The translations under genes and the position numbers were made by a program. A model generated the notes under the pieces. It was not told the DNA's origin. It saw only the letters and a list, made by a program, of their open reading frames with translations, and made no database searches. This document shows positions 51,697-60,512 of a DNA stretch of 64,000 bases, one piece after another. Each line of letters opens with the position of its first letter. The first letter of the stretch is position 1. Origin of the DNA: Maliibacterium massiliense (GTDB taxonomy: Bacteria > Bacillota > Clostridia > Christensenellales > Maliibacteriaceae); contig NZ_LR026983.1 in NCBI RefSeq assembly GCF_900604345.1, forward strand, positions 496,001-560,000, given 5' to 3'.

Positions 51697-53868
51697 ATGC
51701 GACGAATATGCCGCGTTGTCACCGCCTGTATTCTGGTGACAGCGATCCTTGTCCCCCTGTGCGGATGCGCCTACAAAAGCGGCGCGGAGCGCAGCTTGTC
51801 TGCGATCATCGCCGCCTGGTCCAAACTGGATGTGGACACCCTGTATGACCAGCTGGATTTCCCCGATGGGGAGGCGCCGGACAAGCAGGCTTTTACCGAA
51901 CGTTTAACAAATATCTGGAATGGATTGTCCGTTAAAAGTGCGCAGATTACGCCGCACGAAGGGGAAAAAAGCGGTAATACCTACACGGTGCCCGTTACGA
52001 TCACGTATGAGAGTGTTCCCATTCAGGATTTTACGTTTGATGCCAATGTTACCCTGGTGCACCATATAAAGGGATGGCGCATGGCGTGGGATTACAATCT
52101 GCTGCTGCCGGGCATGCAGGCGGATGACGAAGTTTCCCTCTCGACCATCGCCGCGCCACGCGGTGAAATCTTCACCAGCGACCGTGAGGTGGTCGCGCGC
52201 AACGCGTACGCACCGACTGTTTACGCACAGATGGACAAGGTTGACGATCAAGCAGCTTGCGCGACACAACTTGCGCCCATAGTAAATATGGAAGTTTCTC
52301 AGATTACAGAGATTTTTCAATCGGATGCCACCAAGCGCGACGGGGTTGCTATTATAAAGGTATATTCTCCGACGGATGACATAGCAGCCGTGAGCGATGC
52401 GCTGGTTGCCATTACAGGCGTGGGCATTGACAAAAGTTACCTGACCCCCATCCGCCTCTATCCCACGGCGGACAAGGTGGGCATGCTGGCGCACCTAGTT
52501 GGGTATACGGGCGTGATGTCCAAGGAGGATTTGGAAACCTACCAAGACCAGGGCTACACCAATGGCGACATCATCGGTAAACAGGGCCTAGAACAGACGT
52601 ACGAATCTACGCTGCGCGGCAAGCGGGGCTACCGCCTGGTGCTGACGCGCAAAAGCCAGCAGGAGGGGGAGGATCCCACCGCCATTACGCTGGCCAATGT
52701 GCCAGCGCAGGCTGGCACAGATGTCACCCTCTCCATCGACTCCAAATTGCAGCTACGCGCGGAAGCGCTGCTTAAGGAACGTCTGGAGGCAGGCCAGGCT
52801 GGTTCGGTGGTCGTGCTCAACCCCAAAACGGGATTTGTGGAGGCGATGGCCAGCTATCCGGTGTACGACGCCAACTTCTTTACGCTGCCCATGGACAGCA
52901 CCGCCAAGGAAGCGCTCTGGGCGCAGTGGAACGATGAAAACGGCATGAAGCCCCTCTACGCCCGCTGCACGCAGGGGCGCTACGCGCCCGGCTCCACCTT
53001 CAAGCCCTTCACCGCAGCCGCAGCGCTGGAGAGCGGCACCCTCAACGTCAACAGCACGTTTACCGAGCCCATCGTGGCCAACAAGTGGCGGCCCAGCATG
53101 CAGGAATGGGTGTACCCCGCCATCACCCGCTACCGCGGTTACGCCGGCGCCTGCAACATGACCAACGCCATGATCAACTCGGACAACATCTACTACGCCT
53201 ACGCGGCGATGCAGATGGGCATGGAAACCTTCACAAACTACGTGGGAAAAATTGGCTTTACCGAGTCCATCCCCTTTGACGTGCCGGTTGCGCAGGGGCA
53301 GCTCTCCACCAAGGGGGGACTGACGCTGGAGAACATCAAGTTCCTGGCGGACTGTGGTTACGGCCAGGGCGAGATGCTGATCTCCCCGCTGCACATGAGC
53401 GCGCTGTTCTCTGCCTTTGCCAACGATGGCAACGTAATGCAGCCGCGCGTGGTGGCCCATACCGACCGCATGGTGGGCACGCGCTATGTGCGCCAGGAAA
53501 CCATGGAGCCGGTGCTGTGGCGCAGCAACATTGTGGACGCCGCCTCCATCAGCGCCATTGAGCCCATGCTTAAAAAGGTGGTTACCGAGGGCACGGCGCA
53601 GGTGGTCAACATCAAGGACCTGGGCGTGGCGGCCAAAACAGGCACCGCCGAGGTGGGCAAGGAGCGGCAGATCTCCTGGTTCATCGGCTACAACACCCAG
53701 GGCGAGGACGACCGGCTGGTGTGCGTCACGCTGGAGGTGCAGGCCAACAAGGGCGCGCAGTGCAACCAGATCGCCCGCGAGATGTTCCTGCAGCAGAAGT
53801 CCTCGCGCGAGGCGGTCAACATCACCGACAACGATCCCAACACGCCCCCGCAGGGCTACACAGAATAA
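51697..53868 (+). CDS. Class B penicillin-binding protein with NTF2-like (MecA-type) N-domain, lipoprotein
   Basis: The 723-residue transpeptidase crosslinks peptidoglycan. It starts MRRICRVVTACILVTAILV and has a lipobox ending in LCGC (about 23-26), a MecA-type NTF2-like domain (about 30-130), a dimerisation domain (about 150-320) and the catalytic domain with S433-TFK ('GSTFKPF'), SDN at 495-497 and KTG at 647-649. The layout matches Bacillus PBP3 (pbpC) and Staphylococcus PBP2a. AAGGAG lies 9 bases before the ATG. Low beta-lactam affinity is known for some members but cannot be judged here. Confidence 0.92.
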   Translation: MRRICRVVTACILVTAILVPLCGCAYKSGAERSLSAIIAAWSKLDVDTLYDQLDFPDGEAPDKQAFTERLTNIWNGLSVKSAQITPHEGEKSGNTYTVPVTITYESVPIQDFTFDANVTLVHHIKGWRMAWDYNLLLPGMQADDEVSLSTIAAPRGEIFTSDREVVARNAYAPTVYAQMDKVDDQAACATQLAPIVNMEVSQITEIFQSDATKRDGVAIIKVYSPTDDIAAVSDALVAITGVGIDKSYLTPIRLYPTADKVGMLAHLVGYTGVMSKEDLETYQDQGYTNGDIIGKQGLEQTYESTLRGKRGYRLVLTRKSQQEGEDPTAITLANVPAQAGTDVTLSIDSKLQLRAEALLKERLEAGQAGSVVVLNPKTGFVEAMASYPVYDANFFTLPMDSTAKEALWAQWNDENGMKPLYARCTQGRYAPGSTFKPFTAAAALESGTLNVNSTFTEPIVANKWRPSMQEWVYPAITRYRGYAGACNMTNAMINSDNIYYAYAAMQMGMETFTNYVGKIGFTESIPFDVPVAQGQLSTKGGLTLENIKFLADCGYGQGEMLISPLHMSALFSAFANDGNVMQPRVVAHTDRMVGTRYVRQETMEPVLWRSNIVDAASISAIEPMLKKVVTEGTAQVVNIKDLGVAAKTGTAEVGKERQISWFIGYNTQGEDDRLVCVTLEVQANKGAQCNQIAREMFLQQKSSREAVNITDNDPNTPPQGYTE

Positions 53869-53882
53869 CTATATGTAGGAAA

Positions 53883-53915
53883 AAGGCCACGCATGCGTTG
53901 CATGCGTGGTCTTTT
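53883..53915 (+). terminator. Terminator of the penicillin-binding protein gene
   Basis: GGCCACGCATGC and GCATGCGTGG(T) arms around a short loop are followed by CTTTTATCG. Confidence 0.8.
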
Positions 53916-54041
53916 ATCGTCTTTTTATAGGATTGTATGGCGGCGCCCGCACAAAATCCCGCTATTTGTTGTATATACACGATTCTTTATATAGGAAGCT
54001 TTTCCAGCGGGCGCGTCTCCTCGGTGCAAATGGGGGCGCCA

Positions 54042-54638
54042 CTATGCGATGTTGTGGCGGATGCGCAGCCGGATGCCCAGCGCATTGCAGCGCGCTTTGC
54101 ACGCCTCGATATCCTTCTTGGGCATCACATCCACAATGCTCAGCACCGTTTCCAGCCCCTGCGCCTTGCACTTCTGCGCAAAGTCCAGCAGCCCCGCATA
54201 GGCCTCTTCCCCGTACACGCTGTGGCACACCGCCTGATACTTCTGCGCGTCCGGCGCGTTAAGGCTGATCGATACGATATCCAGCAGGCCTTTGAGCTCC
54301 GGCGTGATATCGCGGCCATGGATCAGGTTGCCCTGTCCGTTGGTGTTGATGCGGATGCGCACCGGAAATTGGCGCAGGTAGGGGCTGATCTGCTTGATCG
54401 CGTCCAGCCGTATAATGGGCTCGCCAAAGCCGCAGTACACCACCTGCTGGTATTGGGTTAAATCTACCTTCTCCAGCGCATCGATCACCTCCGCCGCGGT
54501 GGGCTCATGCTCCAGCCACAGCTTATGGCTGCCGATGCCATCGTGTTTGACACGGATGCAGAAGGCGCAGCGGTTGCTACAGCGGTTGGTCAGGTTGATA
54601 TAGAGTTTGCCGTCAAGATCATATACAACAGTCTGCAT
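54042..54638 (-). CDS. TatD-linked radical SAM protein
   Basis: The 198-residue protein has the radical SAM cluster motif 'NRCSNRCAFCIR' (CxxxCxxC) near residue 20 and 'VYCGFGEPIIRLD' and 'RINTNGQGNLI' further on. It fits the small radical SAM family found next to tatD genes; its reaction is not known. It lies directly after tatD (39-base gap), which strengthens the call. Confidence 0.9.
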   Translation of the reverse strand: MQTVVYDLDGKLYINLTNRCSNRCAFCIRVKHDGIGSHKLWLEHEPTAAEVIDALEKVDLTQYQQVVYCGFGEPIIRLDAIKQISPYLRQFPVRIRINTNGQGNLIHGRDITPELKGLLDIVSISLNAPDAQKYQAVCHSVYGEEAYAGLLDFAQKCKAQGLETVLSIVDVMPKKDIEACKARCNALGIRLRIRHNIA

Positions 54639-54677
54639 GGGTGTGTTCCTTCCTATATATATGTCGTCCGTGCACGT

Positions 54678-55457
54678 TTATGCCGGGTCGATGCCAAAGA
54701 GGCGGCAGCCATTTCCCCTGGCCTGCGCGGCGAACGCCGCCACAGGCATATTGTGCAGCGCGGCCACAAACGCGCCCGTGTACTGCACAAAATCCGGCTG
54801 GTTGCGTTTGCCGCGCATGGGCACCGGCGCCAGGTACGGGCAGTCCGTCTCCACCAGCACGCGATCCAGCGGTATCCGGCGCGCCACATCCGCGAGCTTG
54901 GCCGCGTTTTTAAATGTGACCGAACCGGAAAACGAGACGTACCATCCCCGGTCCAGCAGCCGGCGCGCCGTCTCGTAGCTGCCGCTGTAGCAGTGCATCA
55001 CGCCAGGCGGCAGGTTCGCGCCAAAGCTCTCCAAAATATCCAGGGTATCCGCCGTGGCTTCGCGCATGTGCACGATGATGGGCTTGTGCACCTGCTGGGC
55101 AAGCGCCACCTGCGCGGCAAATGCCGCGCGCTGCTGTGCCCGCGGCGAGAAATCGTAATGATAATCCAGCCCGATCTCCCCCAGCGCCACCACCTTGGGG
55201 TGCTTGCGCATAATGCGCGCGATCCCATCGGCACTTTGGGGGGTAAAGTGCTGCGCCTCGTGCGGGTGCACCCCCAGCGCAGCGTAGATGTAGGGCACGC
55301 AGCAAGCCGCCGCAACGGCCTGTTCCGCATGGTCGTCGTGGTACTCCACCACGTTGACCAGCAGGTCAATGCCGCGCGACGGCAGCTGCGCGATCAATGC
55401 CGCGCGGTCCTGCGCGAACCGCGCATCCCACAGATGGGCATGCGTATCAAACCACAT
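54678..55457 (-). CDS. tatD: TatD family metal-dependent DNase
   Basis: The 259-residue TIM-barrel hydrolase starts MWFDTHAHLWDARFAQDRAA. Metal ligands are seen in 'DTHAHL', 'ALGEIGLDYHYDFS', 'IVHMREA', 'MHCYSGS' and 'LVETDCPYLAP'. It cleaves DNA or acts in quality control. It follows metG by 15 bases, the usual metG-tatD order. Confidence 0.95.
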   Translation of the reverse strand: MWFDTHAHLWDARFAQDRAALIAQLPSRGIDLLVNVVEYHDDHAEQAVAAACCVPYIYAALGVHPHEAQHFTPQSADGIARIMRKHPKVVALGEIGLDYHYDFSPRAQQRAAFAAQVALAQQVHKPIIVHMREATADTLDILESFGANLPPGVMHCYSGSYETARRLLDRGWYVSFSGSVTFKNAAKLADVARRIPLDRVLVETDCPYLAPVPMRGKRNQPDFVQYTGAFVAALHNMPVAAFAAQARGNGCRLFGIDPA

Positions 55458-55472
55458 GATCTGTTTCCCTCT

Positions 55473-57467
55473 TCAGCCGATCTGCGAACCGGGCGCCACG
55501 TCCCTGTCCACCGTCAGCAGGGACAGCGTGCCATCGGACGCCTCCGCCGATAGCAGCATGCCCTCCGAGAGGATGCCGCACAGCTTGGCGGGCTTCAGGT
55601 TGGATACCAGCACCAGGTTTTTGCCGATCAAATCCTCCGGCGCGTAGTACTTGGCAATGCCCGATACCACCGTGCGCGTCTCCCCTCCGCCCAAATCCAG
55701 TGAGAATTTAAGCAGTTTGTTGGATTTTTCCACCTTTTCGCAGGCCAGTACGCGCGCTACGCGCAGCTTGGACTGGAAGAACGTGTCGATGGAGATCAGC
55801 CCTGCGGCATCCTGCGCTTTCTCCTGCTTCTCCTTCGGAGGCTCCGGCTTTTGTTCCGCCGGCGCGGCCCCTACATCCTGCTTGGAATGCAGGCCGGTCA
55901 GCGCGTCCAGCGCGTCGATCTCCTTGGCCACGTCGATGCGCGGAAACAGCGCCGCCCCCTTGTGCACCCTGGTGCCCGCGGGATACCCGCCGAACGCGCA
56001 CACGCTCTCGTATGTGGTAAGCGCGCCTTCCTCCAGGCCAATCTGCTCCCAGATGCGCCTGGGCGTGCTGGTCATCACGGGCGAAATCATCACCGAGATG
56101 ATGCGGATGCCCTCCACCAGATGGTACATTACGCTGCCCAGGCGCGCCTGATTGGCATCGTCCTTGGCCAGCACCCAGGGCATGGTCTTATCGATGTAGC
56201 GGTTGCATTCCCCGATAAACGCCCAGATATCTGCCAGCGCCGTGGAAAACTGCAGCGCGTCCATATGCTGCTCCACCTTTTCATGCAGCGCCTCTGCCTG
56301 CGCGCGCAGCGCCAGGTCCACGTCCTGCAGCGCGCCGCACGCGGGCACCACGCCGCCGAAGTATTTCTCCACCATGGCCACCGTGCGGCTGACCAGGTTG
56401 CCCAGATCATTGGCCAAATCCGCATTGATGCGCCCGAGCAGCGCCTCGTTGCTGAACACGCCGTCCGCGCCGAAAGGCATCTCGCGCATTAAAAAGTAGC
56501 GGATGGCATCCACGCCGTAGCGATTGCACAGCACCACGGGGTCCACCACATTGCCCTTGGATTTGGACATCTTACCCCCCTCGAGCACCAGCCAGCCGTG
56601 GCCGAATACCTGCTTGGGCAGCGGCAGGCCCAGCGCCTTGAGCATGATAGGCCAGATGATGGTGTGGAAACGCACGATTTCCTTGCCCACCAAGTGGATA
56701 TCGCACGGCCAGTATTTGTCAAACAGCGTGGTGTCCTCGCCGCCGTAGCCCAGGGCGGTGATGTAGTTGCTCAGCGCGTCCAGCCATACGTAGACCACGT
56801 GCTTAGGGTCGAACGTGACCGGTATGCCCCACTTGATGCTGGTGCGCGATACGCAAAGGTCCTCCAGGCCGGGGCGCAGGAAGTTGGCGAGCATCTCGTT
56901 GGCCCGCGAGGGGGGCTGGATGAACTCCGGATGATTTTCGATGTAGTCGATCATAAAATCCTGGTACTTGCTGGTGCGGAAGAAATAGCTCTCCTCGCGC
57001 ATCCGCTGCACCGGACGGCCGCAGTCCGGGCACATGCCGTCCACCAGCTGCGTTTCAGTCCAGAACGACTCGCAGGGCGTGCAGTACCAGCCCTCGTACT
57101 CGCTTTTGTAGATATCCCCCTGCTCGTAGAGCTGGTTGAATATCTGCTGCACGCCGCGCACATGCTCCTGGTCTGTGGTACGGATGTACTTATCGTAGGA
57201 GATGTCCATCAGCTTCCACAAATCCTTGATGCCCGCGACGATGTTATCCACGTACGCCTTGGGCGTGACGCCCGCCGCCTCCGCCTTTTGGGCGATCTTT
57301 TGGCCGTGCTCGTCCGAACCGGTCAGGAAAAACACGTCATAGCCCGTCATTCGTTTAAAGCGGCACATCGTATCGGCAGCCACCGTGCAGTAGGCGTGGC
57401 CGATGTGCAGCTTGTCGCTCGGATAATAAATGGGCGTCGACAAATAAAACTTGGGCTTTTCGTGCAT
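55473..57467 (-). CDS. metG: Methionyl-tRNA synthetase
   Basis: The 664-residue class I synthetase has HIGH at 21-24 ('DKLHIGHAY'), KMSKS at 299-303, and a zinc knuckle with 'CTPCESFW' and 'CPDCG'. A C-terminal tRNA-binding (Trbp111) domain ('IDTFFQSKLRVARVLACEKV') follows a Lys/Glu/Pro-rich linker near residue 550. AAGGAG lies 9 bases before the ATG at 57467. Confidence 0.98.
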   Translation of the reverse strand: MHEKPKFYLSTPIYYPSDKLHIGHAYCTVAADTMCRFKRMTGYDVFFLTGSDEHGQKIAQKAEAAGVTPKAYVDNIVAGIKDLWKLMDISYDKYIRTTDQEHVRGVQQIFNQLYEQGDIYKSEYEGWYCTPCESFWTETQLVDGMCPDCGRPVQRMREESYFFRTSKYQDFMIDYIENHPEFIQPPSRANEMLANFLRPGLEDLCVSRTSIKWGIPVTFDPKHVVYVWLDALSNYITALGYGGEDTTLFDKYWPCDIHLVGKEIVRFHTIIWPIMLKALGLPLPKQVFGHGWLVLEGGKMSKSKGNVVDPVVLCNRYGVDAIRYFLMREMPFGADGVFSNEALLGRINADLANDLGNLVSRTVAMVEKYFGGVVPACGALQDVDLALRAQAEALHEKVEQHMDALQFSTALADIWAFIGECNRYIDKTMPWVLAKDDANQARLGSVMYHLVEGIRIISVMISPVMTSTPRRIWEQIGLEEGALTTYESVCAFGGYPAGTRVHKGAALFPRIDVAKEIDALDALTGLHSKQDVGAAPAEQKPEPPKEKQEKAQDAAGLISIDTFFQSKLRVARVLACEKVEKSNKLLKFSLDLGGGETRTVVSGIAKYYAPEDLIGKNLVLVSNLKPAKLCGILSEGMLLSAEASDGTLSLLTVDRDVAPGSQIG

Positions 57468-57543
57468 GTTTCTCGCTCCTTCTTGATCTATAGACATGCG
57501 CAGGATCTCCCCCCGCGCAAAGGGAAAGCTTGTCCGCCTGCTA

Positions 57544-58263
57544 TCAGGGGCGCACAGCGTAGAGCGCGCCGTCCTGCTGCATCACCGGCACCACGTCCAG
57601 CGTGTTGCACGCCGCGCACGGCGGGATATCGTAGGCAAAGCCCGCCTGCTGCAGGGTCCTTCCGTGTTTGGTGGATGCGACCGCGTCCTGCAGGTGATCC
57701 TGGTGCAGCCTGTAGAGCGCGCGTGCCGCGATGCTGAAATCGCACAGCACCGTATCGGGCTTGGCCAGCGCCTCCACAAACAGTCCGGCGCACAGCACGT
57801 CCTCCAGCGAAAAACGCCCGCGCGTGCCCGCGCAGACGATGGCGATATCTAGACCGCTCGCCTTGGCCAGGCGGATTACTGCATCGGCATTGGCAAAGCA
57901 CCCCACGCACACCACCTTGGCCCGATCCGCGGCGCGCAGCGCGCGCGTGCCGTTGGTGGTGCTCATGGCGATGCGCCGGTTGCGCACCCGCTGCGGGGTG
58001 TATTCTAACGGGGAGTTGCCCAGATCAAAACCTTCGATCACAACCGCCTTGCGCTCCCCGCCCAGCAGCGCGTCCGGGTGCGCCTGTTTATAGGCGCGCG
58101 CGTCCGCAATCTCCGCGCAGGGGGTGACGCAAAGCGCCCCATGCGCCAGCGCTGTGGCGATGGTGGTGCTGGCGCGCAGGATGTCAATCACAATGGCAAA
58201 GCGTCCCTGCGTGATCTCCGCCTGCGCGATGTTGCCGGTGGGCCAGGTATCCATATACTGCAT
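57544..58263 (-). CDS. comB: 2-phosphosulfolactate phosphatase family protein (ComB)
   Basis: The 239-residue protein shows the ComB pattern 'FAIVIDILRASTTIATAL', 'LLGGERKAVVIEGFDLGNSP', 'MSTTNGTRALRAA' and 'IVCAGTRGRFSLEDVLCAG'. ComB removes phosphate from 2-phosphosulfolactate on the way to coenzyme M in methanogens; in Bacteria it is thought to make sulfolactate. No other sulfolactate gene lies near. The ATG at 58263 is used. A strong promoter lies upstream. Confidence 0.88.
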   Translation of the reverse strand: MQYMDTWPTGNIAQAEITQGRFAIVIDILRASTTIATALAHGALCVTPCAEIADARAYKQAHPDALLGGERKAVVIEGFDLGNSPLEYTPQRVRNRRIAMSTTNGTRALRAADRAKVVCVGCFANADAVIRLAKASGLDIAIVCAGTRGRFSLEDVLCAGLFVEALAKPDTVLCDFSIAARALYRLHQDHLQDAVASTKHGRTLQQAGFAYDIPPCAACNTLDVVPVMQQDGALYAVRP

Positions 58264-58334
58264 ATGCGCGTTAACTCTCTCTTTATCGTTCTTTGGCAAG
58301 CATGCCGGCGGGCAAATCCCCGCCAATATATGTT

Positions 58335-58363
58335 ATTATAGCACCTGGCCTTTGGGATGTCAC
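58335..58363 (-). promoter_or_regulatory. Predicted sigma-A promoter of comB
   Basis: On the minus strand GTGACA (58363-58358) and TATAAT (58340-58335) are 17 bases apart, with a TGC extended -10. It overlaps the end of spmB. Confidence 0.6.
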
Positions 58364-58890
58364 CCAAAGAACGCCCTGCATATCCACGCCGCGGCCAAAT
58401 ACCCCGCGATGGTGGCGAGCAGCGCGGCGGGCAGCGCGTAGCGCGTCTTTTTGACCCCTACCGCGCCGAAGTACACCGCAAGCGTATAAAAGAGCGTCTC
58501 GCTGGAGCCCATCATCACCGCGGCGGTGCGGGCAATGATGGAGTCCACCCCGTACTGCTGCTGCATATCCGCAAGCAGCGCCAGCGCGCCGGAACCGGAG
58601 AGGGGCCGCATCACCGTAAAGCCCACCAGCTCCTTGGGCATGCCCACGCCGCCAAATACCGGCGCGAGCAGCTTCTCGATAAAGGCGAGGCCGCCCGAGG
58701 CGCGCAGCATGGACACCAGCATCAGCGTGGCCACCACATAGGGCATGATGCGCACCGCGGTTTGGAAGCCCTCTCCCGCGCCCTCCACAAACGCGCTGTA
58801 CACGCCTGTTTTACGCCGCACTGCCACCAGCGTCACACCCAGCAGCACCACCGGCACCATCCAGCCGGATATCTGTTCCACCACGCCCAT
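58360..58890 (-). CDS. spmB: Spore maturation protein B
   Basis: The 176-residue membrane protein shows 'GAGEGFQTAVRIMPYVVATL', 'MRPLSGSGALALLADM' and 'MMGSSETLFYTLAVYFGAVGV'. In Bacillus SpmA and SpmB are needed for normal dehydration of the spore core. It starts one base after the spmA stop. Confidence 0.96.
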   Translation of the reverse strand: MGVVEQISGWMVPVVLLGVTLVAVRRKTGVYSAFVEGAGEGFQTAVRIMPYVVATLMLVSMLRASGGLAFIEKLLAPVFGGVGMPKELVGFTVMRPLSGSGALALLADMQQQYGVDSIIARTAAVMMGSSETLFYTLAVYFGAVGVKKTRYALPAALLATIAGYLAAAWICRAFFG

Positions 58891-58891
58891 G

Positions 58892-59458
58892 CTAGCGCAC
58901 CCTGCGCAGCATTCGCACGCTTAGTATGCCCACAGCCATGCACACGCATGTGGCCAGCAGCGTGGGCAGTACGATGTCCGCGGGATTTGCCGCGCCCGCC
59001 TGCGCGCGCAGGGTGATGACACTGGTGGGCAGCAGCTGGATGGCTGAAATGTTGAGCACCAGCAGCATGATCATGCTGTCGCTCGCGCTGCCCGGCGCGG
59101 GGTTGTCTTGATCCAGCAGGCGCATGGCGCGCAGGCCCAGCGGTGTGGCCGCGTTGCCCATGCCCAGTGCGTTAGCTGCAAGGTTGCCCGCAATGGCCTC
59201 GTGGGCATCCTTCCCCGCCTTGGGAAACACCCGTCGCATCACAGGGTGCAGCAGGCGCGTCAGTTTTTTGAGCACGCCCGCCTTCTCCGCCATGCGCATC
59301 ATGCCCAGCCACATCGCGTACCCGCCCACCAGCGACAGGCACACAGTCACACCCTGTGAAGCCCCCTCCAGCGCCGCACGTCCCACTGCCGGCATGGTGC
59401 CGTTGATCGCCCCAAAGAACACGGATAACGCCAAAAAGGCGACAAATACCCCTTCCAT
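58892..59458 (-). CDS. spmA: Spore maturation protein A
   Basis: The 188-residue membrane protein has the nucleoside-recognition-like pattern 'NLAANALGMGNAATPLGLRAM' and 'MIMLLVLNISAIQLLPTSVI'. It starts MEGVFVAFLALSVFF and AAGGAGG lies 9 bases upstream. It is coupled to spmB. Confidence 0.96.
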   Translation of the reverse strand: MEGVFVAFLALSVFFGAINGTMPAVGRAALEGASQGVTVCLSLVGGYAMWLGMMRMAEKAGVLKKLTRLLHPVMRRVFPKAGKDAHEAIAGNLAANALGMGNAATPLGLRAMRLLDQDNPAPGSASDSMIMLLVLNISAIQLLPTSVITLRAQAGAANPADIVLPTLLATCVCMAVGILSVRMLRRVR

Positions 59459-59530
59459 CGCGCACTTCCTCCTTAAAAAACTTGCTTGCTCTAAGGATAT
59501 GCACGCTTCTGCTGGGCGCATGCTTTCCAG

Positions 59531-59562
59531 AAAAAAGAGGCCCGCCCAACAGGGCGGGCCTC
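59531..59562 (-). terminator. Terminator of rsmI
   Basis: GAGGCCCGCCC and GGGCGGGCCTC form a perfect 11-base-pair stem followed on the minus strand by six T. Confidence 0.9.
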
Positions 59563-59576
59563 CACCAGGGAAACGC

Positions 59577-60422
59577 TCAGTTCTCTTTACAGCGCAGCGC
59601 CATCTGGTAGGCCTCCGATGTGGGGATAGAGAGCAGACGCGCCGCCTCTTTGGCCGCGCCCTTGGTGCCCAGTCCCTGCGCAAGCAGCCCCCGCACCACG
59701 CTCTCTAAATCGCTCTGCACGTCCTGCGCCAGCTCCGATGCACCCTCCAGCACCAGCACGTACTCGCCGCGCGGCGCGTGCACGCTGTAGTACGCCACCG
59801 CCTCGCCCAAACGCGTGCGCAGCACCTCCTCGTGCAGCTTGGTCAGCTCCCGCGCAAGGGCAATGGGTCGATCCCCCAGCGCGGCGTAGAGGTCCTGCAG
59901 CGTGCGCAGCAGCTTATGCGGTGCTTCATAGAGAATGACGGTGCGCCGTTCCCCCCGCAGCACGTCCAGCATCGCCGCGCGCTCCTTGCCCTTGACGGGG
60001 AGAAAACCCTCAAAGGCAAAGCGCGAGGTATCCAGACCGGAGAGCACTAGCGCCGTCAGCGCCGCGCAGGCCCCGGGCAGCAGCGTCACCGCGTGGCCCT
60101 CCTGCGCCGCCGCGCGCACCAGATCGCTGCCTGGGTCGGATATCCCTGGCATGCCCGCATCCGATACTAACACCACATACTTCCCCTGGGCAAGCATGGC
60201 AAGCAGCGCCTGGCCGGCGCCCTTTTTGTTGTGCTCATGGTAGGCAAAGAGCGGCTTTTTAATGCCGTAGTGGTTCAGCAGCTTGACCGTCTGGCGGGTG
60301 TCCTCCGCCGCGACCACGTCGCAGGCACGCAGCGCTTCCAGCGCGCGCAGCGTGATATCCCCCATATTGCCGATGGGCGTGGCGCATAACGCCAGCTGTC
60401 CCCCGTTCTGCGCCATACGCAT
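59577..60422 (-). CDS. rsmI: 16S rRNA (cytidine-1402-2'-O)-methyltransferase
   Basis: The 281-residue tetrapyrrole-methylase-fold enzyme shows 'CATPIGNMGDITLRALEAL', 'AAEDTRQTVKLLNHYGI', 'VSDAGMPGISDPG' and 'YEAPHKLLRTL'. It modifies C1402 in the ribosomal decoding centre. The ATG at 60422 has AGGTGAGG just upstream; an ATG two codons later is possible. A short C-terminal helical region (about 240-281) is common in Firmicutes. Confidence 0.96.
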   Translation of the reverse strand: MRMAQNGGQLALCATPIGNMGDITLRALEALRACDVVAAEDTRQTVKLLNHYGIKKPLFAYHEHNKKGAGQALLAMLAQGKYVVLVSDAGMPGISDPGSDLVRAAAQEGHAVTLLPGACAALTALVLSGLDTSRFAFEGFLPVKGKERAAMLDVLRGERRTVILYEAPHKLLRTLQDLYAALGDRPIALARELTKLHEEVLRTRLGEAVAYYSVHAPRGEYVLVLEGASELAQDVQSDLESVVRGLLAQGLGTKGAAKEAARLLSIPTSEAYQMALRCKEN

Positions 60423-60462
60423 ACCCTCACCTTTCACTGGATTCCTGCTGATTATACCACGT

Positions 60463-60493
60463 AAAAAACCGGTACAGCAATGCTGTACCGGTT
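60463..60493 (-). terminator. Terminator of the NlpC/P60 gene
   Basis: AACCGGTACAGCA and TGCTGTACCGGTT arms form a near-perfect palindrome with six T on the minus strand. Confidence 0.9.
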
Positions 60494-60512
60494 CCCCACA
60501 AAACGAGAATGC

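Noticed and set aside
51697..53868. Acquired beta-lactam resistance gene (mecA)
   Set aside because: The domain layout is shared with ordinary chromosomal PBP3-type proteins; there is no mobile element, and codon use matches the neighbours.
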